Of a stretch of 64,000 bases of DNA, positions 17,966-27,020 are shown one piece after another. Each line of letters begins with the position of its first letter. Positions within the stretch are counted from its first letter, which is position 1. Source of the stretch: JAJCYL01 sp040222875 (GTDB lineage Bacteria > Bacteroidota > Bacteroidia > Cytophagales > Cyclobacteriaceae); assembly GCA_040222875.1 (NCBI GenBank), contig JAVKCG010000053.1:682001-746000 (forward strand). Reading direction: 5' to 3'. A model generated the notes under the pieces. It worked only from the letters and a program-made list of their open reading frames with translations. It searched no databases and had not been told where the DNA came from. Both the position numbers and the translations under genes were made by a program.

Positions 17966-20900
17966 TACACTGCTTGTTTTAATTGAGAGATACTTTTTTT
18001 AGCCAAAACGGCCTTATACTCCGTTGGCATCACCTTGGTAAATTTGGCAGATTCGCTGGACCAATCAGCTAAAATTTGCTCTGCCAAACGGCTTCCCGTA
18101 AATTTCATGTGGTTGGTTATCAGCCGTTTCAGTAAGCTGAAATCCTGATAGTCCATTTTATCAAACTGCACCATTTCCATATTGCATAATGGCTGAAGTT
18201 CTTTTTCTGATCTATAGATATAGGCTATGCCTCCACTCATACCTGCAGCGAAATTTTTACCTGTTCCACCGAGGATTACAACCCTTCCGCCAGTCATGTA
18301 TTCGCAACCATGATCCCCAACACCCTCCACCACGGCATTGGCACCAGAATTCCTGACAGCGAAACGTTCACCCGCAATTCCATTTATATACACATCGCCC
18401 TTTGTGGCACCGTAAAGAGCTACATTGCCTACGATAGAATGCTCATGTGGAACAAGATTCGAGTTACGGTCCGGAAATATTACCAGTTGCGCCCCTGATA
18501 GCCCTTTGCCGAAATAATCGTTGGCCTCACCTTGCAAAACGAACTTGATACCATTGGCGGCGAATGCACCAAAACTTTGGCCTGCTGAACCTCGGAAACT
18601 ATACCTCATGGTTCCCGTTGGCAGCCCATCAGCGCCGTATTTTTTAGAGATTTCATTTGATAGCATCGCACCTACAGCCCTATCGATATTATTGATCTTG
18701 AATCTCCCGATTGTTACTTCCCCATTTTTCAAGGAGGCCTTTGCAGTTTCCATCAGTTTCCGATCAAGAACATGTGTAATGGGGTGTTGCTGTTGGGTTT
18801 TATTGTAAATACCATATTCATCGGACTCTGGGATTTTTTTGATAATCTTTTTCAATTTGAGGGATTTCAGTCTCTTGTGTGGCAGCTCATCTTTAACTTT
18901 TAAAGCATCAGATTGCCCCACCATTTCATTGACTGTTTTGAATCCCAACCTCGCCATTATTTCTCTTAAGTCTTCAGCCAGGAATTTGAAAAAATTTACT
19001 ACATGATCAGGGTCTCCAGAGAAGAGTTGACGCAATTCTGGGTTTTGTGTGGCAATACCAACCGGACAAGTATTCAGATGGCATTTCCGCATCATGATGC
19101 AGCCTTCAACAACCAAAGCAGCCGTTGAAATGCCCCATTCTTCTGCACCTAATAGTGCAGCTATTGCTAAGTCTCGACCGGTTCTGATTTGACCATCAGT
19201 TTGCAGCACTACCCGATCACGGAGGTTGTTCTTCACCAAAGTCTGGTGAGCTTCGGCTAACCCGAGTTCCCAGGGCAAACCTGCATGCCGGATCGAACTA
19301 AGCGGTGACGCTCCTGTGCCGCCATCCGCCCCGGCAATTAAGATCACATCGGCCATTGCTTTAGCAACACCAGCAGCGACAGTGCCAACGCCAGCTTCAG
19401 AAACCAGCTTCACATTAATCCTTGCTTCTCTGTTTGCATTTTTAAGATCGAAGATCAATTGGGCCAAATCCTCAATTGAATAAATGTCATGATGAGGCGG
19501 TGGCGATATGAGTCCAACCCCTGGTGTGGAATTTCGCACCCTACCAATCCAATCATCGACTTTATGACCTGGGAGTTGACCGCCTTCACCGGGTTTGGCT
19601 CCCTGTGCCACTTTTATTTGAAGTTCATTGGCGTTTGTGAGGTAATAGCTTGAAACGCCAAATCTACCGGAGGCCACTTGCTTGATGGCAGATCTTTCCC
19701 AGTCACCATTCTCTTTTGGCTGAAACCTGATGGGATCCTCGCCGCCTTCACCACTGTTGCTTTTTGCTCCAATCCGGTTCATGGCAATGGCAAGGGTAGA
19801 ATGGGCTTCATGTGAGATGGAACCAAATGACATAGCCCCTGTAGCGAAGCGTTTGAAAATGGCTTCAGCCGGCTCCACTTCAGAAAGCGGAATTGATTTG
19901 CGCTTCTCAAAATCGAATAAGCTCCTTAAAGTGATTGCCTTTTCGGATTGCTCATTGATGGCTTGCGCATATTTTTTATAAAGTTTGAAGTCACCTCTTC
20001 TGGTTGATTGCTGTAGCGCATGGATCGTTTCAGGATTGAAGAGATGGGCTTCGCCATTTCGTTTCCATTGATAAATTCCCCCGACTGGCAATTTGTCGTG
20101 ATTTGGGTTCTCTGGAGAAAAAGCAAATTGATGGCGCTCAATAATGTCCTCAGCAAGGTCATCATAACTCAATCCGCCAATCCTTGAGGTGGTCCCATTG
20201 AAACAGCGATCGACCACTTCATCGCTAAGGCCTATAATCTCAAAAATCTGAGCGGCCTGATAGGATTGCAATGTTGAAATACCCATTTTCGACATCACCT
20301 TCAATAGCCCATTGCCGATCGCCTTGGTATAATTTGCATTTAGTCCTGCCAAATCATTATTTTCAATCAGGCCATTTTTTGATAACTGACGGATGGTTTC
20401 AAAGGCCATGTATGGATAAACCGCCGATACCCCATATCCCACAAGGGTGGCGAAATGATGGACTTCAATGGCATCTCCGGATTCGATGATGATGCCGGCC
20501 TTGCCCCTAAGTTTTTGGTTTACCAAATGATGGTGAACAGCACCTGCAGCCATTAATGAGGGGATTGGAGCCTTTTGTTTATCAATCGATCGGTCGCTTA
20601 CGATCAAAATATTTGCACCATCCCTTACAGACTTTTCAGCATCTTTGCAGAGTTCGTTGATACCATTTTCAAGACTTCCTTTTTTACCTCCTGCCTTAAA
20701 TAAAGCCCTCACATTTGCAACCTTATAATGCTGAAGGTTGAGCTGCTTCAGTTTCTCAAACATCTCCAGGCTTAACACAGGTTGAGAGATATGTATTTGG
20801 CGGCAGTGCTCTGGAGACTCTGTCAGAATGTTGTGATTCTCACCCACCCGGGTAAAAAGTGACATCACCAATCGTTCTCTGATAGGATCAATGGCCGGGT

Positions 20901-22518
20901 TACTCACTTGTGCAAAATGCTGTTTGAAATAAGAAGAGAGATGCTGATGTTGCTTTGATAAAACAGCTAGTGGCGTATCAGCTCCCATTGATCCGAGAGG
21001 TTCCTTGCCGTCTTCAGCCATTGGCTTTAAGATCACTTTTAAATCCTCAGTAGTGAAACCAAAAACCTGCTGGAATTTCAGCACTTGACCAGCTTGCATC
21101 GGCTTCGCCATCTTTTCGGGAACCGGCATCAACCTGAGTTTGCTACGGTTTCGCTTTACCCAATCCTGATATGGTCGCTGGTTGATGAGTTCCTCCTTGA
21201 GTTCAGCATCTTCCCTGAACCTGCCCTCATGCAGATCAGCCACAATCATTTTTCCAGGTTCAAGCCTACCTTTTTTAATCACTTTAGATTCATCCACAGG
21301 CAGGGCACCGGCTTCCGAAGAAACTATTAAAGTGTTTTCAGAGGTAAGACAATACCTACCGGGTCTCAGGCCATTTCTATCTAATGTTGCACCAACCATT
21401 CGGCCATCCGCAAAACAGAGGGCGGCGGGGCCATCCCATGGTTCCATTAGTGAAGCGTGGAATTTATAGTATGCCTTTTTCTTTTGGCTCATCAACTTGC
21501 TGTCCTGCCAGGCTTCTGGCACCAGCATCGTCATTACCTGTGGGGTTGATCTTCCTGTAAGGAAAAGCATCTCTACCATGGCATCTAAATTTGATGAATC
21601 CGAGTTTTTTGCGTTGCAAATTGGCAAGAGGATTTCAAGCTCTTCCTTTGTGAAACAATCAGTTTCGAAGAGGGCTTCCTTGGCTTTCATTTTGATCACA
21701 TTGCCACGGATGGTGTTGATCTCACCGTTGTGGGCCAGGTATCTGAAAGGCTGTGCCAGCTGCCAATTAGGGAAGGTATTGGTTGAAAACCTAGAGTGGA
21801 TTAAAGCAAAGTTCGACTTCAGCCGAGGATCTTTTAGGTCAGGGAAATAGTGCCTGAGCTGATCGGTTCTTAACTGCCCTTTGTATACAATCCTGCGACA
21901 AGAAAAGGAAGGCACATAGCATTCATTTTCCAGGTGCTTGACCCCGGTGTTGATTTTGGAGGTGATGTATTTTCTAAGAACAAAGAGTTTCCGCTCCAGT
22001 TCTATTGAGTCTTCAAACGTTTCCTTATACCGGACAAAAAGCTGCTCAATCCATGGAGCGATTTTAAGAGATGATTTACCAGCGAAATTTTTATCGACAG
22101 GCACTTTTCGGTAGCCGATTATTTCAAAGCCACGCTCTTTTACATAATCCCTGATGCGCAGTTTGTAAATTTTTCTGGAAGTTTCTTCTTGTGGAAAATA
22201 GATCAACCCAACCCCAAACTGCTCCGGTTTATGCCTTAATTGAAAACCTGATTTGGGAGCCTCGTCAACAAAGAATTCGTAAGGTATCTGCATCATGATA
22301 CCCGCACCGTCGCCGGTATCGATTTCACACCCACGGCCTCCTCGGTGCTCCATGCACTCAAGCATGGAAAGGGCCCCTTTTATATGGGCATGGTTTCGCA
22401 TCCCTTTAATGTTGGCTACGAATCCAATTCCACATGAGTCACGCTCAAATTGCGGTGTGTACAGTGTGTCGTCACTACAATCCCGTGACTGACCAATCGC
22501 TCCCAATTTTCTGGTCAT
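17965..22518 (-). CDS. gltB: Glutamate synthase, large subunit
   Basis: GltB (1,517 residues) hydrolyses glutamine and combines the ammonia with 2-oxoglutarate to give glutamate (GOGAT). Domains in order: a class II glutamine amidotransferase domain whose catalytic cysteine is C29 (RDSCGIGFVA), so the first 28 residues are a propeptide to be cleaved; a central domain; the FMN domain with GEGGEDPIRFQ and GADGGTGASPLSS; the [3Fe-4S] ligands in CIMMRKCHLNTCPVG; and the C-terminal beta-helix with its GG-rich repeats. Length and motifs are complete. It is the first gene of gltBD, transcribed away from the peptide island. Confidence 0.98.
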   Translation of the reverse strand: MTRKLGAIGQSRDCSDDTLYTPQFERDSCGIGFVANIKGMRNHAHIKGALSMLECMEHRGGRGCEIDTGDGAGIMMQIPYEFFVDEAPKSGFQLRHKPEQFGVGLIYFPQEETSRKIYKLRIRDYVKERGFEIIGYRKVPVDKNFAGKSSLKIAPWIEQLFVRYKETFEDSIELERKLFVLRKYITSKINTGVKHLENECYVPSFSCRRIVYKGQLRTDQLRHYFPDLKDPRLKSNFALIHSRFSTNTFPNWQLAQPFRYLAHNGEINTIRGNVIKMKAKEALFETDCFTKEELEILLPICNAKNSDSSNLDAMVEMLFLTGRSTPQVMTMLVPEAWQDSKLMSQKKKAYYKFHASLMEPWDGPAALCFADGRMVGATLDRNGLRPGRYCLTSENTLIVSSEAGALPVDESKVIKKGRLEPGKMIVADLHEGRFREDAELKEELINQRPYQDWVKRNRSKLRLMPVPEKMAKPMQAGQVLKFQQVFGFTTEDLKVILKPMAEDGKEPLGSMGADTPLAVLSKQHQHLSSYFKQHFAQVSNPAIDPIRERLVMSLFTRVGENHNILTESPEHCRQIHISQPVLSLEMFEKLKQLNLQHYKVANVRALFKAGGKKGSLENGINELCKDAEKSVRDGANILIVSDRSIDKQKAPIPSLMAAGAVHHHLVNQKLRGKAGIIIESGDAIEVHHFATLVGYGVSAVYPYMAFETIRQLSKNGLIENNDLAGLNANYTKAIGNGLLKVMSKMGISTLQSYQAAQIFEIIGLSDEVVDRCFNGTTSRIGGLSYDDLAEDIIERHQFAFSPENPNHDKLPVGGIYQWKRNGEAHLFNPETIHALQQSTRRGDFKLYKKYAQAINEQSEKAITLRSLFDFEKRKSIPLSEVEPAEAIFKRFATGAMSFGSISHEAHSTLAIAMNRIGAKSNSGEGGEDPIRFQPKENGDWERSAIKQVASGRFGVSSYYLTNANELQIKVAQGAKPGEGGQLPGHKVDDWIGRVRNSTPGVGLISPPPHHDIYSIEDLAQLIFDLKNANREARINVKLVSEAGVGTVAAGVAKAMADVILIAGADGGTGASPLSSIRHAGLPWELGLAEAHQTLVKNNLRDRVVLQTDGQIRTGRDLAIAALLGAEEWGISTAALVVEGCIMMRKCHLNTCPVGIATQNPELRQLFSGDPDHVVNFFKFLAEDLREIMARLGFKTVNEMVGQSDALKVKDELPHKRLKSLKLKKIIKKIPESDEYGIYNKTQQQHPITHVLDRKLMETAKASLKNGEVTIGRFKINNIDRAVGAMLSNEISKKYGADGLPTGTMRYSFRGSAGQSFGAFAANGIKFVLQGEANDYFGKGLSGAQLVIFPDRNSNLVPHEHSIVGNVALYGATKGDVYINGIAGERFAVRNSGANAVVEGVGDHGCEYMTGGRVVILGGTGKNFAAGMSGGIAYIYRSEKELQPLCNMEMVQFDKMDYQDFSLLKRLITNHMKFTGSRLAEQILADWSSESAKFTKVMPTEYKAVLAKKSISQLKQAV

Positions 22519-22648
22519 ACTTAATTTTTAAGGATTGAAAATTTTTTAAATTTTTTGCGGGTTAATGCAAATGGAGATTAATGAAGATTTATCTGGAAAT
22601 CATTTTCGCAAAGAAGTATGCCGGTTAATGCGAAATCCTAAAAACTAT

Positions 22649-22734
22649 TTCCTGGATTGAAATCAATTTATCAATCTCATATCTAGCCCGAAACCTTAGT
22701 ATTATGCTACGGATTTTTGAGGTAATTATAAAAT
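22649..22734. repeat. Left copy of the direct repeat flanking the peptide island
   Basis: This 86-bp stretch matches 27021-27104 in the same orientation. A 24-bp core (22661-22684, AATCAATTTATCAATCTCAT plus ATCT) is identical, and the flanks agree at about two thirds of positions, including TTCCTG at one end, TATTATG and GATTTTTGA in the middle, and TAAAA at the other end. It lies between the gltB start and the end of the ABC exporter gene. Together the copies bracket the whole cassette. Confidence 0.8.
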
Positions 22735-22787
22735 GAGGCGTGGCTCAATAGCACTAAGAATCGGCTATAAAAAGTCGTAATGTAGAT

Positions 22788-24971
22788 TCATTCATTCACT
22801 GACTGAATTAAATCTTCAAAAAGTTCACTATACAGATTCTTACTCTTAAGTAGTTCTTGCTTAGAACCACAATGGGTTATCGTACCTTTTCTTAAAGTAA
22901 TTATTTTATCTGCAATAGTCGCAGTCTTGAAGCGATGAGTAACTATTAGAATACCGCACTCATGTTTTATGGATCGTAAAATATTCAAAATGACAGCTTC
23001 AGTCTTTCTGTCCAGTGATGCTGTTGGTTCATCGAGTAATACAATCGGTGGTTTTTCATACAGTGCTCTTGCCATGCCGATGAGTTGTTTCTGGCCACCG
23101 GATAGATTAACTCCTCTTTCACCCAAGACTGTCAGATAACCTTGTGGGAGTCTTTCGAAGTAATGACTGAACCCATACTCTTCGCAAAATCTGATTACAT
23201 CACCCGACTTAGTCATATCAAACTCAAATACAATATTTTCAAATAACGTTCCATTAAATATTTTGATTTCTTGTGGGACAGTTCGAATATTATTTCTCCA
23301 AGTACTCAATGACAAACCAGAACAATTTCTTTCGTTCATTAGAATTAATCCTTTTTCCGGTTCGTAGAATCGTTGAATTATATCTAAAATCACAGTTTTA
23401 CCAGCGCCACTTTCTCCAAGCAGAACACATACTTCACCTTTATTTATTGAAAAGTTTAGATTCTTGAGCAACTGCGGTTGCCCTGCAAATCGAAAACAAA
23501 GCCCTCTTATCTCTATCTTATTTATGCTTCCAAGGTGGCTATTATTAACGTTGGAATCATATTCACCCTTAGAAGATGTCAAATCATAAATTCTATTAAA
23601 CGCCACTTTTGCTTCTTGAATCCTTACATTGAAATCACCTAAGTTCTCAATGGCTGGAATAACAGTAGCTACCATCGATACAATTGCGAACATCATTCCT
23701 ATTGCTAATTTCTCATTGATTACAAGAGACGAAGTGTATGTGAGTATTGTAATAAGGAGCAGTGCCGACAAGATATCAATGCACAGACCGAATTTAATAT
23801 TAAGCTTACCAAGTTCGACTCGTCTATCCTGGAACAAGCCGTAAATGCCTCTCGTAACCCGACTAAATAAATTTTCTTTTCCAAAGGCTTTAATAGCGCC
23901 TACACCTTGAATCGTATCAATAAAATTACTCTCACTTAAGGCATAAGAAGCCATCAATTGTCTTTGATAATTGGCGATTCGAGGACTGAATAATGCAATT
24001 ATCATCGCATAAAGGGGCATGGTTAAAACAACTATCAACCCTACAGTTGTGTGGTAATGAAAAATCAAACCACTGGAAGTGATCAATATGAGGATTGAGA
24101 TAATTAGATTTCCAGTAGTAGAACTCAAGACATCCTGAATTCTTGATGTATCATTCAATCTTGCCAACACATCACCAGTTTGACGAGTGTCATAAAACGA
24201 TTTAGGCAATGCTAAAAGGTATTCGTAAAACCTATTAACTATTCTATTGCTAAAGTATTTACTTTGGTTCAATAGCAAAGAATTTCTTAAAAACACAAGA
24301 ATCGAAATAATCAACAGGATGACAAATAGCAGCACCAAGCTATGGCCTAACAGGGCGATGTTCTTTTCAATCAATATCTCATCTACAAATTTTTGTATAA
24401 ATATTGCGGTGGATAAATTTAGAATAGTGATAATAACACCAAGAAGTAATGCATACATTAAGGGTTGAAAATCCGGTTTAATTAAGTTCCATATCCATTG
24501 TTTCTTGATTTTATCAACATTTTTTTTCAGAGTAAAACTATGTGCTGGTTTGATGTCAAGTAAAGTCCCAGAAAGCCATATTTCTTTCAATTTAGCTATT
24601 GAAAGAGTGTCTATCCCTTCAGCAGGATCCCCAATCAAAAATTTACCGTTCAAGAAGCCATAGCACACTATGAAGTGACCCACCTGAGTCTCACCTTTTA
24701 CATGAAGAATAACTGGCTGATCAATTTTTTTAAGATTCTCTACGCTGCTCCTGTAGCCGATTGGTACTAAATCAAGATGTATAGCGGCTGCATGTAGGCC
24801 TAACATTGATACTCCCCAACTGGAAGTTCCACTGCTTTCTCTTAGGACTTCAAGATCGTAGTTCCCTCCAAAGTATTTTATTACAGATGCAAGGCAACAA
24901 ACCCCGCAATCTGACATATCTTGTTGTAAAACCAGAGATTTAGTTGCTCTATGTTTAGCTTTAAATTTCAA
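22788..24971 (-). CDS. Peptidase-containing ABC exporter (C39 peptidase, bacteriocin type)
   Basis: A 727-residue three-part exporter that removes double-glycine leaders and moves the peptide across the inner membrane. The C39 protease has its oxyanion Gln at 16, catalytic C22 (QQDMSDCGVCC), H99 (GHFIVCYG) and D115 (IGDPAEG). Six TM helices span about residues 165-440. The ATPase carries Walker A (GESGAGKT, about 516), the signature LSGGQKQ (about 624), Walker B with LLDEPTASLD (about 640-650) and the switch histidine in IVTHRF. It ends the leftward operon that starts with a GG-leader peptide gene, its obvious substrate, and overlaps the thioredoxin-like gene by 11 bp. No HlyD-type adaptor is encoded nearby. 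Confidence 0.95.
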   Translation of the reverse strand: MKFKAKHRATKSLVLQQDMSDCGVCCLASVIKYFGGNYDLEVLRESSGTSSWGVSMLGLHAAAIHLDLVPIGYRSSVENLKKIDQPVILHVKGETQVGHFIVCYGFLNGKFLIGDPAEGIDTLSIAKLKEIWLSGTLLDIKPAHSFTLKKNVDKIKKQWIWNLIKPDFQPLMYALLLGVIITILNLSTAIFIQKFVDEILIEKNIALLGHSLVLLFVILLIISILVFLRNSLLLNQSKYFSNRIVNRFYEYLLALPKSFYDTRQTGDVLARLNDTSRIQDVLSSTTGNLIISILILITSSGLIFHYHTTVGLIVVLTMPLYAMIIALFSPRIANYQRQLMASYALSESNFIDTIQGVGAIKAFGKENLFSRVTRGIYGLFQDRRVELGKLNIKFGLCIDILSALLLITILTYTSSLVINEKLAIGMMFAIVSMVATVIPAIENLGDFNVRIQEAKVAFNRIYDLTSSKGEYDSNVNNSHLGSINKIEIRGLCFRFAGQPQLLKNLNFSINKGEVCVLLGESGAGKTVILDIIQRFYEPEKGLILMNERNCSGLSLSTWRNNIRTVPQEIKIFNGTLFENIVFEFDMTKSGDVIRFCEEYGFSHYFERLPQGYLTVLGERGVNLSGGQKQLIGMARALYEKPPIVLLDEPTASLDRKTEAVILNILRSIKHECGILIVTHRFKTATIADKIITLRKGTITHCGSKQELLKSKNLYSELFEDLIQSVNE

Positions 24972-25485
24972 GATACCCTAACATTATCTCAACATCTACT
25001 AGACCTTTGTATTCATAAATGAGAGTATCAGATGGGCCGTATATTAATGTATGAGGCACTCCATTACCACCAAAGAACCTCAATCCAGAATTTTCATCAA
25101 CCCTTAGTACATGCAAATTCGGCAGTTCATGAATTTTCTTTAAATTATTATATGCCCTCAGTTGATGTAAAGGTTCGGTAGAAATTAGAAAAATATTTGT
25201 ATTTGTATTATGAAAGTAACGTTTCAATTGAATTAAGTCATTCAATTGAAACTCACATAAATAACAGTCAGTGTTAAAGCGTATAAGGACGTTATATGAA
25301 GTATTTTTTTCTAATTCATGAGTAGATGTCAGGGAATTGTCTAAGTCAATGCCTCTGAGATTTGGAAAGTAATGTTGATTCTCGATAGCTTCATTTTTAA
25401 TATTTAAAGTTTGCACAATACTGTACATTAATACTGTCACTAATAACAGAACCATAAACGCACTAATTTTTATAATCTTCCTCAA
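24961..25485 (-). CDS. Membrane-anchored thioredoxin-fold protein of the peptide operon
   Basis: A 174-residue protein with one N-terminal TM segment (about residues 7-26) and a periplasmic domain. It has a C-Y-L-C pair (IRFNTDCYLCEFQL) at the place of a thioredoxin CxxC site and a later VPHTLIYG segment resembling the cis-Pro loop, followed by YEYKGLVD, so a TlpA/redoxin-like fold is likely. It could make, break or isomerise disulfides outside the membrane; the product peptide has exactly two cysteines after its leader, which makes it a plausible client. It overlaps the exporter by 11 bp and follows the membrane protein gene by 3 bp. Confidence 0.72.
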   Translation of the reverse strand: MRKIIKISAFMVLLLVTVLMYSIVQTLNIKNEAIENQHYFPNLRGIDLDNSLTSTHELEKNTSYNVLIRFNTDCYLCEFQLNDLIQLKRYFHNTNTNIFLISTEPLHQLRAYNNLKKIHELPNLHVLRVDENSGLRFFGGNGVPHTLIYGPSDTLIYEYKGLVDVEIMLGYLEI

Positions 25486-25488
25486 TAC

Positions 25489-26106
25489 TTACATGAAATT
25501 TAGTGTTATAAATAGATAAAATGCTATCCAGCAAAATAAACCAAAGCAATACCAAATTGTTATGCCTAAAAAAGTATCTATAATTTTTTTATTTGTAATC
25601 TTAGATAACTCCAATGTTATTAAATAACAATATAGACCTTCGAAAAGATTAACCTTTTGAAGAGGATATACCCACCAAATAGCAACAGTGTTTTTGTCGA
25701 ATAGATTCAATAATGAAAGAGGCGAAAAATATTGTAAATCTTGAACCGTATACGTTCTGTCCATGACAAGAAACCAAGCAACCTTTATTAAATGAGGTAC
25801 GACAAAAATCCATTCCGAATATATTGTCAACCCTAGTGTTCTTAATGAACTTAATTTAAAGTTGTTGTAATAAGCTCCAATTTGAATACAAAGAGTCACA
25901 AGACAGGCTTTGATAAATATATTAAACGGTATTATTATGAATCTCAACCACTCAATAGCCCTATCTTTCTCTAGTAAATCCGATATCCGTCCGTCAGATA
26001 GTTCACTAGAGAAGCTGTTATAAAGAACATACTCATGGAGCAGCGTAACTTTTTCGAGTTCGTAGATGAGGATAAATAAAATGGATATTGCAAAGAACGT
26101 CTTCAT
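25489..26106 (-). CDS. Unrecognised polytopic membrane protein of the peptide operon
   Basis: About 205 residues with roughly five hydrophobic segments (near residues 3-18, 55-80, 95-115, 150-170 and 180-205). I do not recognise the family. A GTG two codons further upstream (26112) shares its first base with the end of the preceding stop codon; ATG 26106 is an alternative start and is used here. In bacteriocin operons a small polytopic membrane protein in this position is often the immunity protein or part of export, which is a context-based guess. Conserved-looking marks are EWIFVVPHLIKVAWF and WWVYPLQ. Confidence 0.7.
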   Translation of the reverse strand: MKTFFAISILFILIYELEKVTLLHEYVLYNSFSSELSDGRISDLLEKDRAIEWLRFIIIPFNIFIKACLVTLCIQIGAYYNNFKLSSLRTLGLTIYSEWIFVVPHLIKVAWFLVMDRTYTVQDLQYFSPLSLLNLFDKNTVAIWWVYPLQKVNLFEGLYCYLITLELSKITNKKIIDTFLGITIWYCFGLFCWIAFYLFITLNFM

Positions 26107-26111
26107 ATTCA

Positions 26112-26633
26112 CTATTCCCCTGTGGGAGGAGGAGGTAATATTTCCTCCTCCTTTGTGAGAGAAGAGCTAGTTACAAACCCAATTTCCAGCAAAGATGTCA
26201 GTCGAAAATCGAACCAGGTTTTTAAGTTCATGAAGGGTTCAATTCGCCTGAATGTAACCTTCTCTGAATTGTTCTTGAGTGTGTAGGTAGTTTGATAAAG
26301 TTTACCCCTAAATGAATATTTCCGTTTAACTGATGGCTGCATTAAACTCATATTTATGAAGTCCATTGGAGAGACTTTTACTACTGAGTCTGACAGTCTA
26401 ATAAGGTTATTCGGCATGGGGTTACCCACCTCAATTTCAATTACATTGTGTGTTCGGGGGTCATATCGAACATCAACTCTGTAATTGTTAACTTCATCAT
26501 CTAAAGTATAAGTTATCCGACTAGTGGATTCTTTTTTAATCCATTTGCTTGTATCAAGAAGGGATTCTAATTGTCTGAGAGCGTTTTCGAGAGAATTCTT
26601 CAAGTACTTGTGGTTTATGTTTATGAACCCCAC
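26112..26633 (-). CDS. Unrecognised 173-residue protein of the peptide operon
   Basis: A mixed alpha/beta protein of 173 residues without a signal peptide or clear TM helix. The first 35 residues look helical, the centre is beta-rich (YRVDVRYDPRTHNVIEIEVG; KYSFRGKLYQTTYTLKN) and the tail ends in EEEILPPPPTGE. I recognise no family. The only plausible start is GTG 26633, which lies inside a hairpin (26623-26652) just after the peptide gene. Adjacent to the precursor gene, it could be an immunity factor, a modification partner or a chaperone; nothing in the sequence decides this. Confidence 0.65.
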   Translation of the reverse strand: MGFININHKYLKNSLENALRQLESLLDTSKWIKKESTSRITYTLDDEVNNYRVDVRYDPRTHNVIEIEVGNPMPNNLIRLSDSVVKVSPMDFINMSLMQPSVKRKYSFRGKLYQTTYTLKNNSEKVTFRRIEPFMNLKTWFDFRLTSLLEIGFVTSSSLTKEEEILPPPPTGE

Positions 26634-26652
26634 TATAAAAAGTAGGGTTCAT
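26623..26652 (-). promoter_or_regulatory. Hairpin between peptide gene and next ORF
   Basis: ATGAACCC (26623-26630) and GGGTTCAT (26645-26652) form a perfect 8-bp stem; an inner ACT/AGT pairing shortens the loop. It begins 11 bp after the peptide stop codon and its loop holds the GTG start of the 173-residue ORF. There is no strong U-tract. It may lower read-through or translation of the downstream genes so that the precursor is made in excess. Confidence 0.6.
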
Positions 26653-26663
26653 CAGTGAATAAA

Positions 26664-26879
26664 TTAACCGAATAACCTCCGTCCAGCAATACATTCTGCG
26701 ATTTGAATTACTGCGCCTATTGCACCTACCCAGTAAAATCCAGGGCGAAACGAATTATATCCGTTGGTACAAAATTGATTAGGCCTCAGACTCCAATTCA
26801 CAGTACTAATGTTTGCAGCAGAAATGGGTGTCTGCCCCCCATTAATCTTTGCCATTTCATTTTTAGATAATTTTTTCAT
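26664..26879 (-). CDS. Double-glycine-leader peptide, bacteriocin/secreted peptide precursor
   Basis: A 71-residue precursor. Residues 1-15 (MKKLSKNEMAKINGG) fit the GG-leader consensus of class II bacteriocins and related secreted peptides: Leu4, Met9, Ile12 and Gly14-Gly15. Cleavage by the C39 exporter would release a 56-residue peptide with C37 and C63, an aromatic centre (FRPGFYWVG) and an amphiphilic, glycine-rich C-terminal helix (GAIGAVIQIAECIAG). Two cysteines suggest one disulfide. The gene heads the leftward operon with the exporter, the thioredoxin-like protein and two unknown proteins. I do not recognise the mature peptide. Antimicrobial action is an inference; a signalling role is also possible. 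Confidence 0.85.
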   Translation of the reverse strand: MKKLSKNEMAKINGGQTPISAANISTVNWSLRPNQFCTNGYNSFRPGFYWVGAIGAVIQIAECIAGRRLFG

Positions 26880-26945
26880 AGTAATGAATTTTAATATTTA
26901 AAAAAATAAATTAATAACAAGATACTTAAAATAACGATTAAAACT

Positions 26946-26993
26946 GGAGCTGCCTAAAAAAATTCAATTCCACTAAAAAAGCAGTTGCCTAAA
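26946..26993. promoter_or_regulatory. Two 13-bp direct repeats upstream of the peptide gene
   Basis: GGAGCTGCCTAAA at 26946-26958 and GCAGTTGCCTAAA at 26981-26993 agree at 11 of 13 positions and are spaced 35 bp apart. They lie 67-114 bp upstream of the peptide start codon, a fitting place for a regulator's tandem binding sites. LytTR-type and other response regulators use such direct repeats, but no regulator gene is in the island. Confidence 0.4.
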
Positions 26994-27020
26994 TGATTAG
27001 TTTAAAATGAGCTCTAAAGC

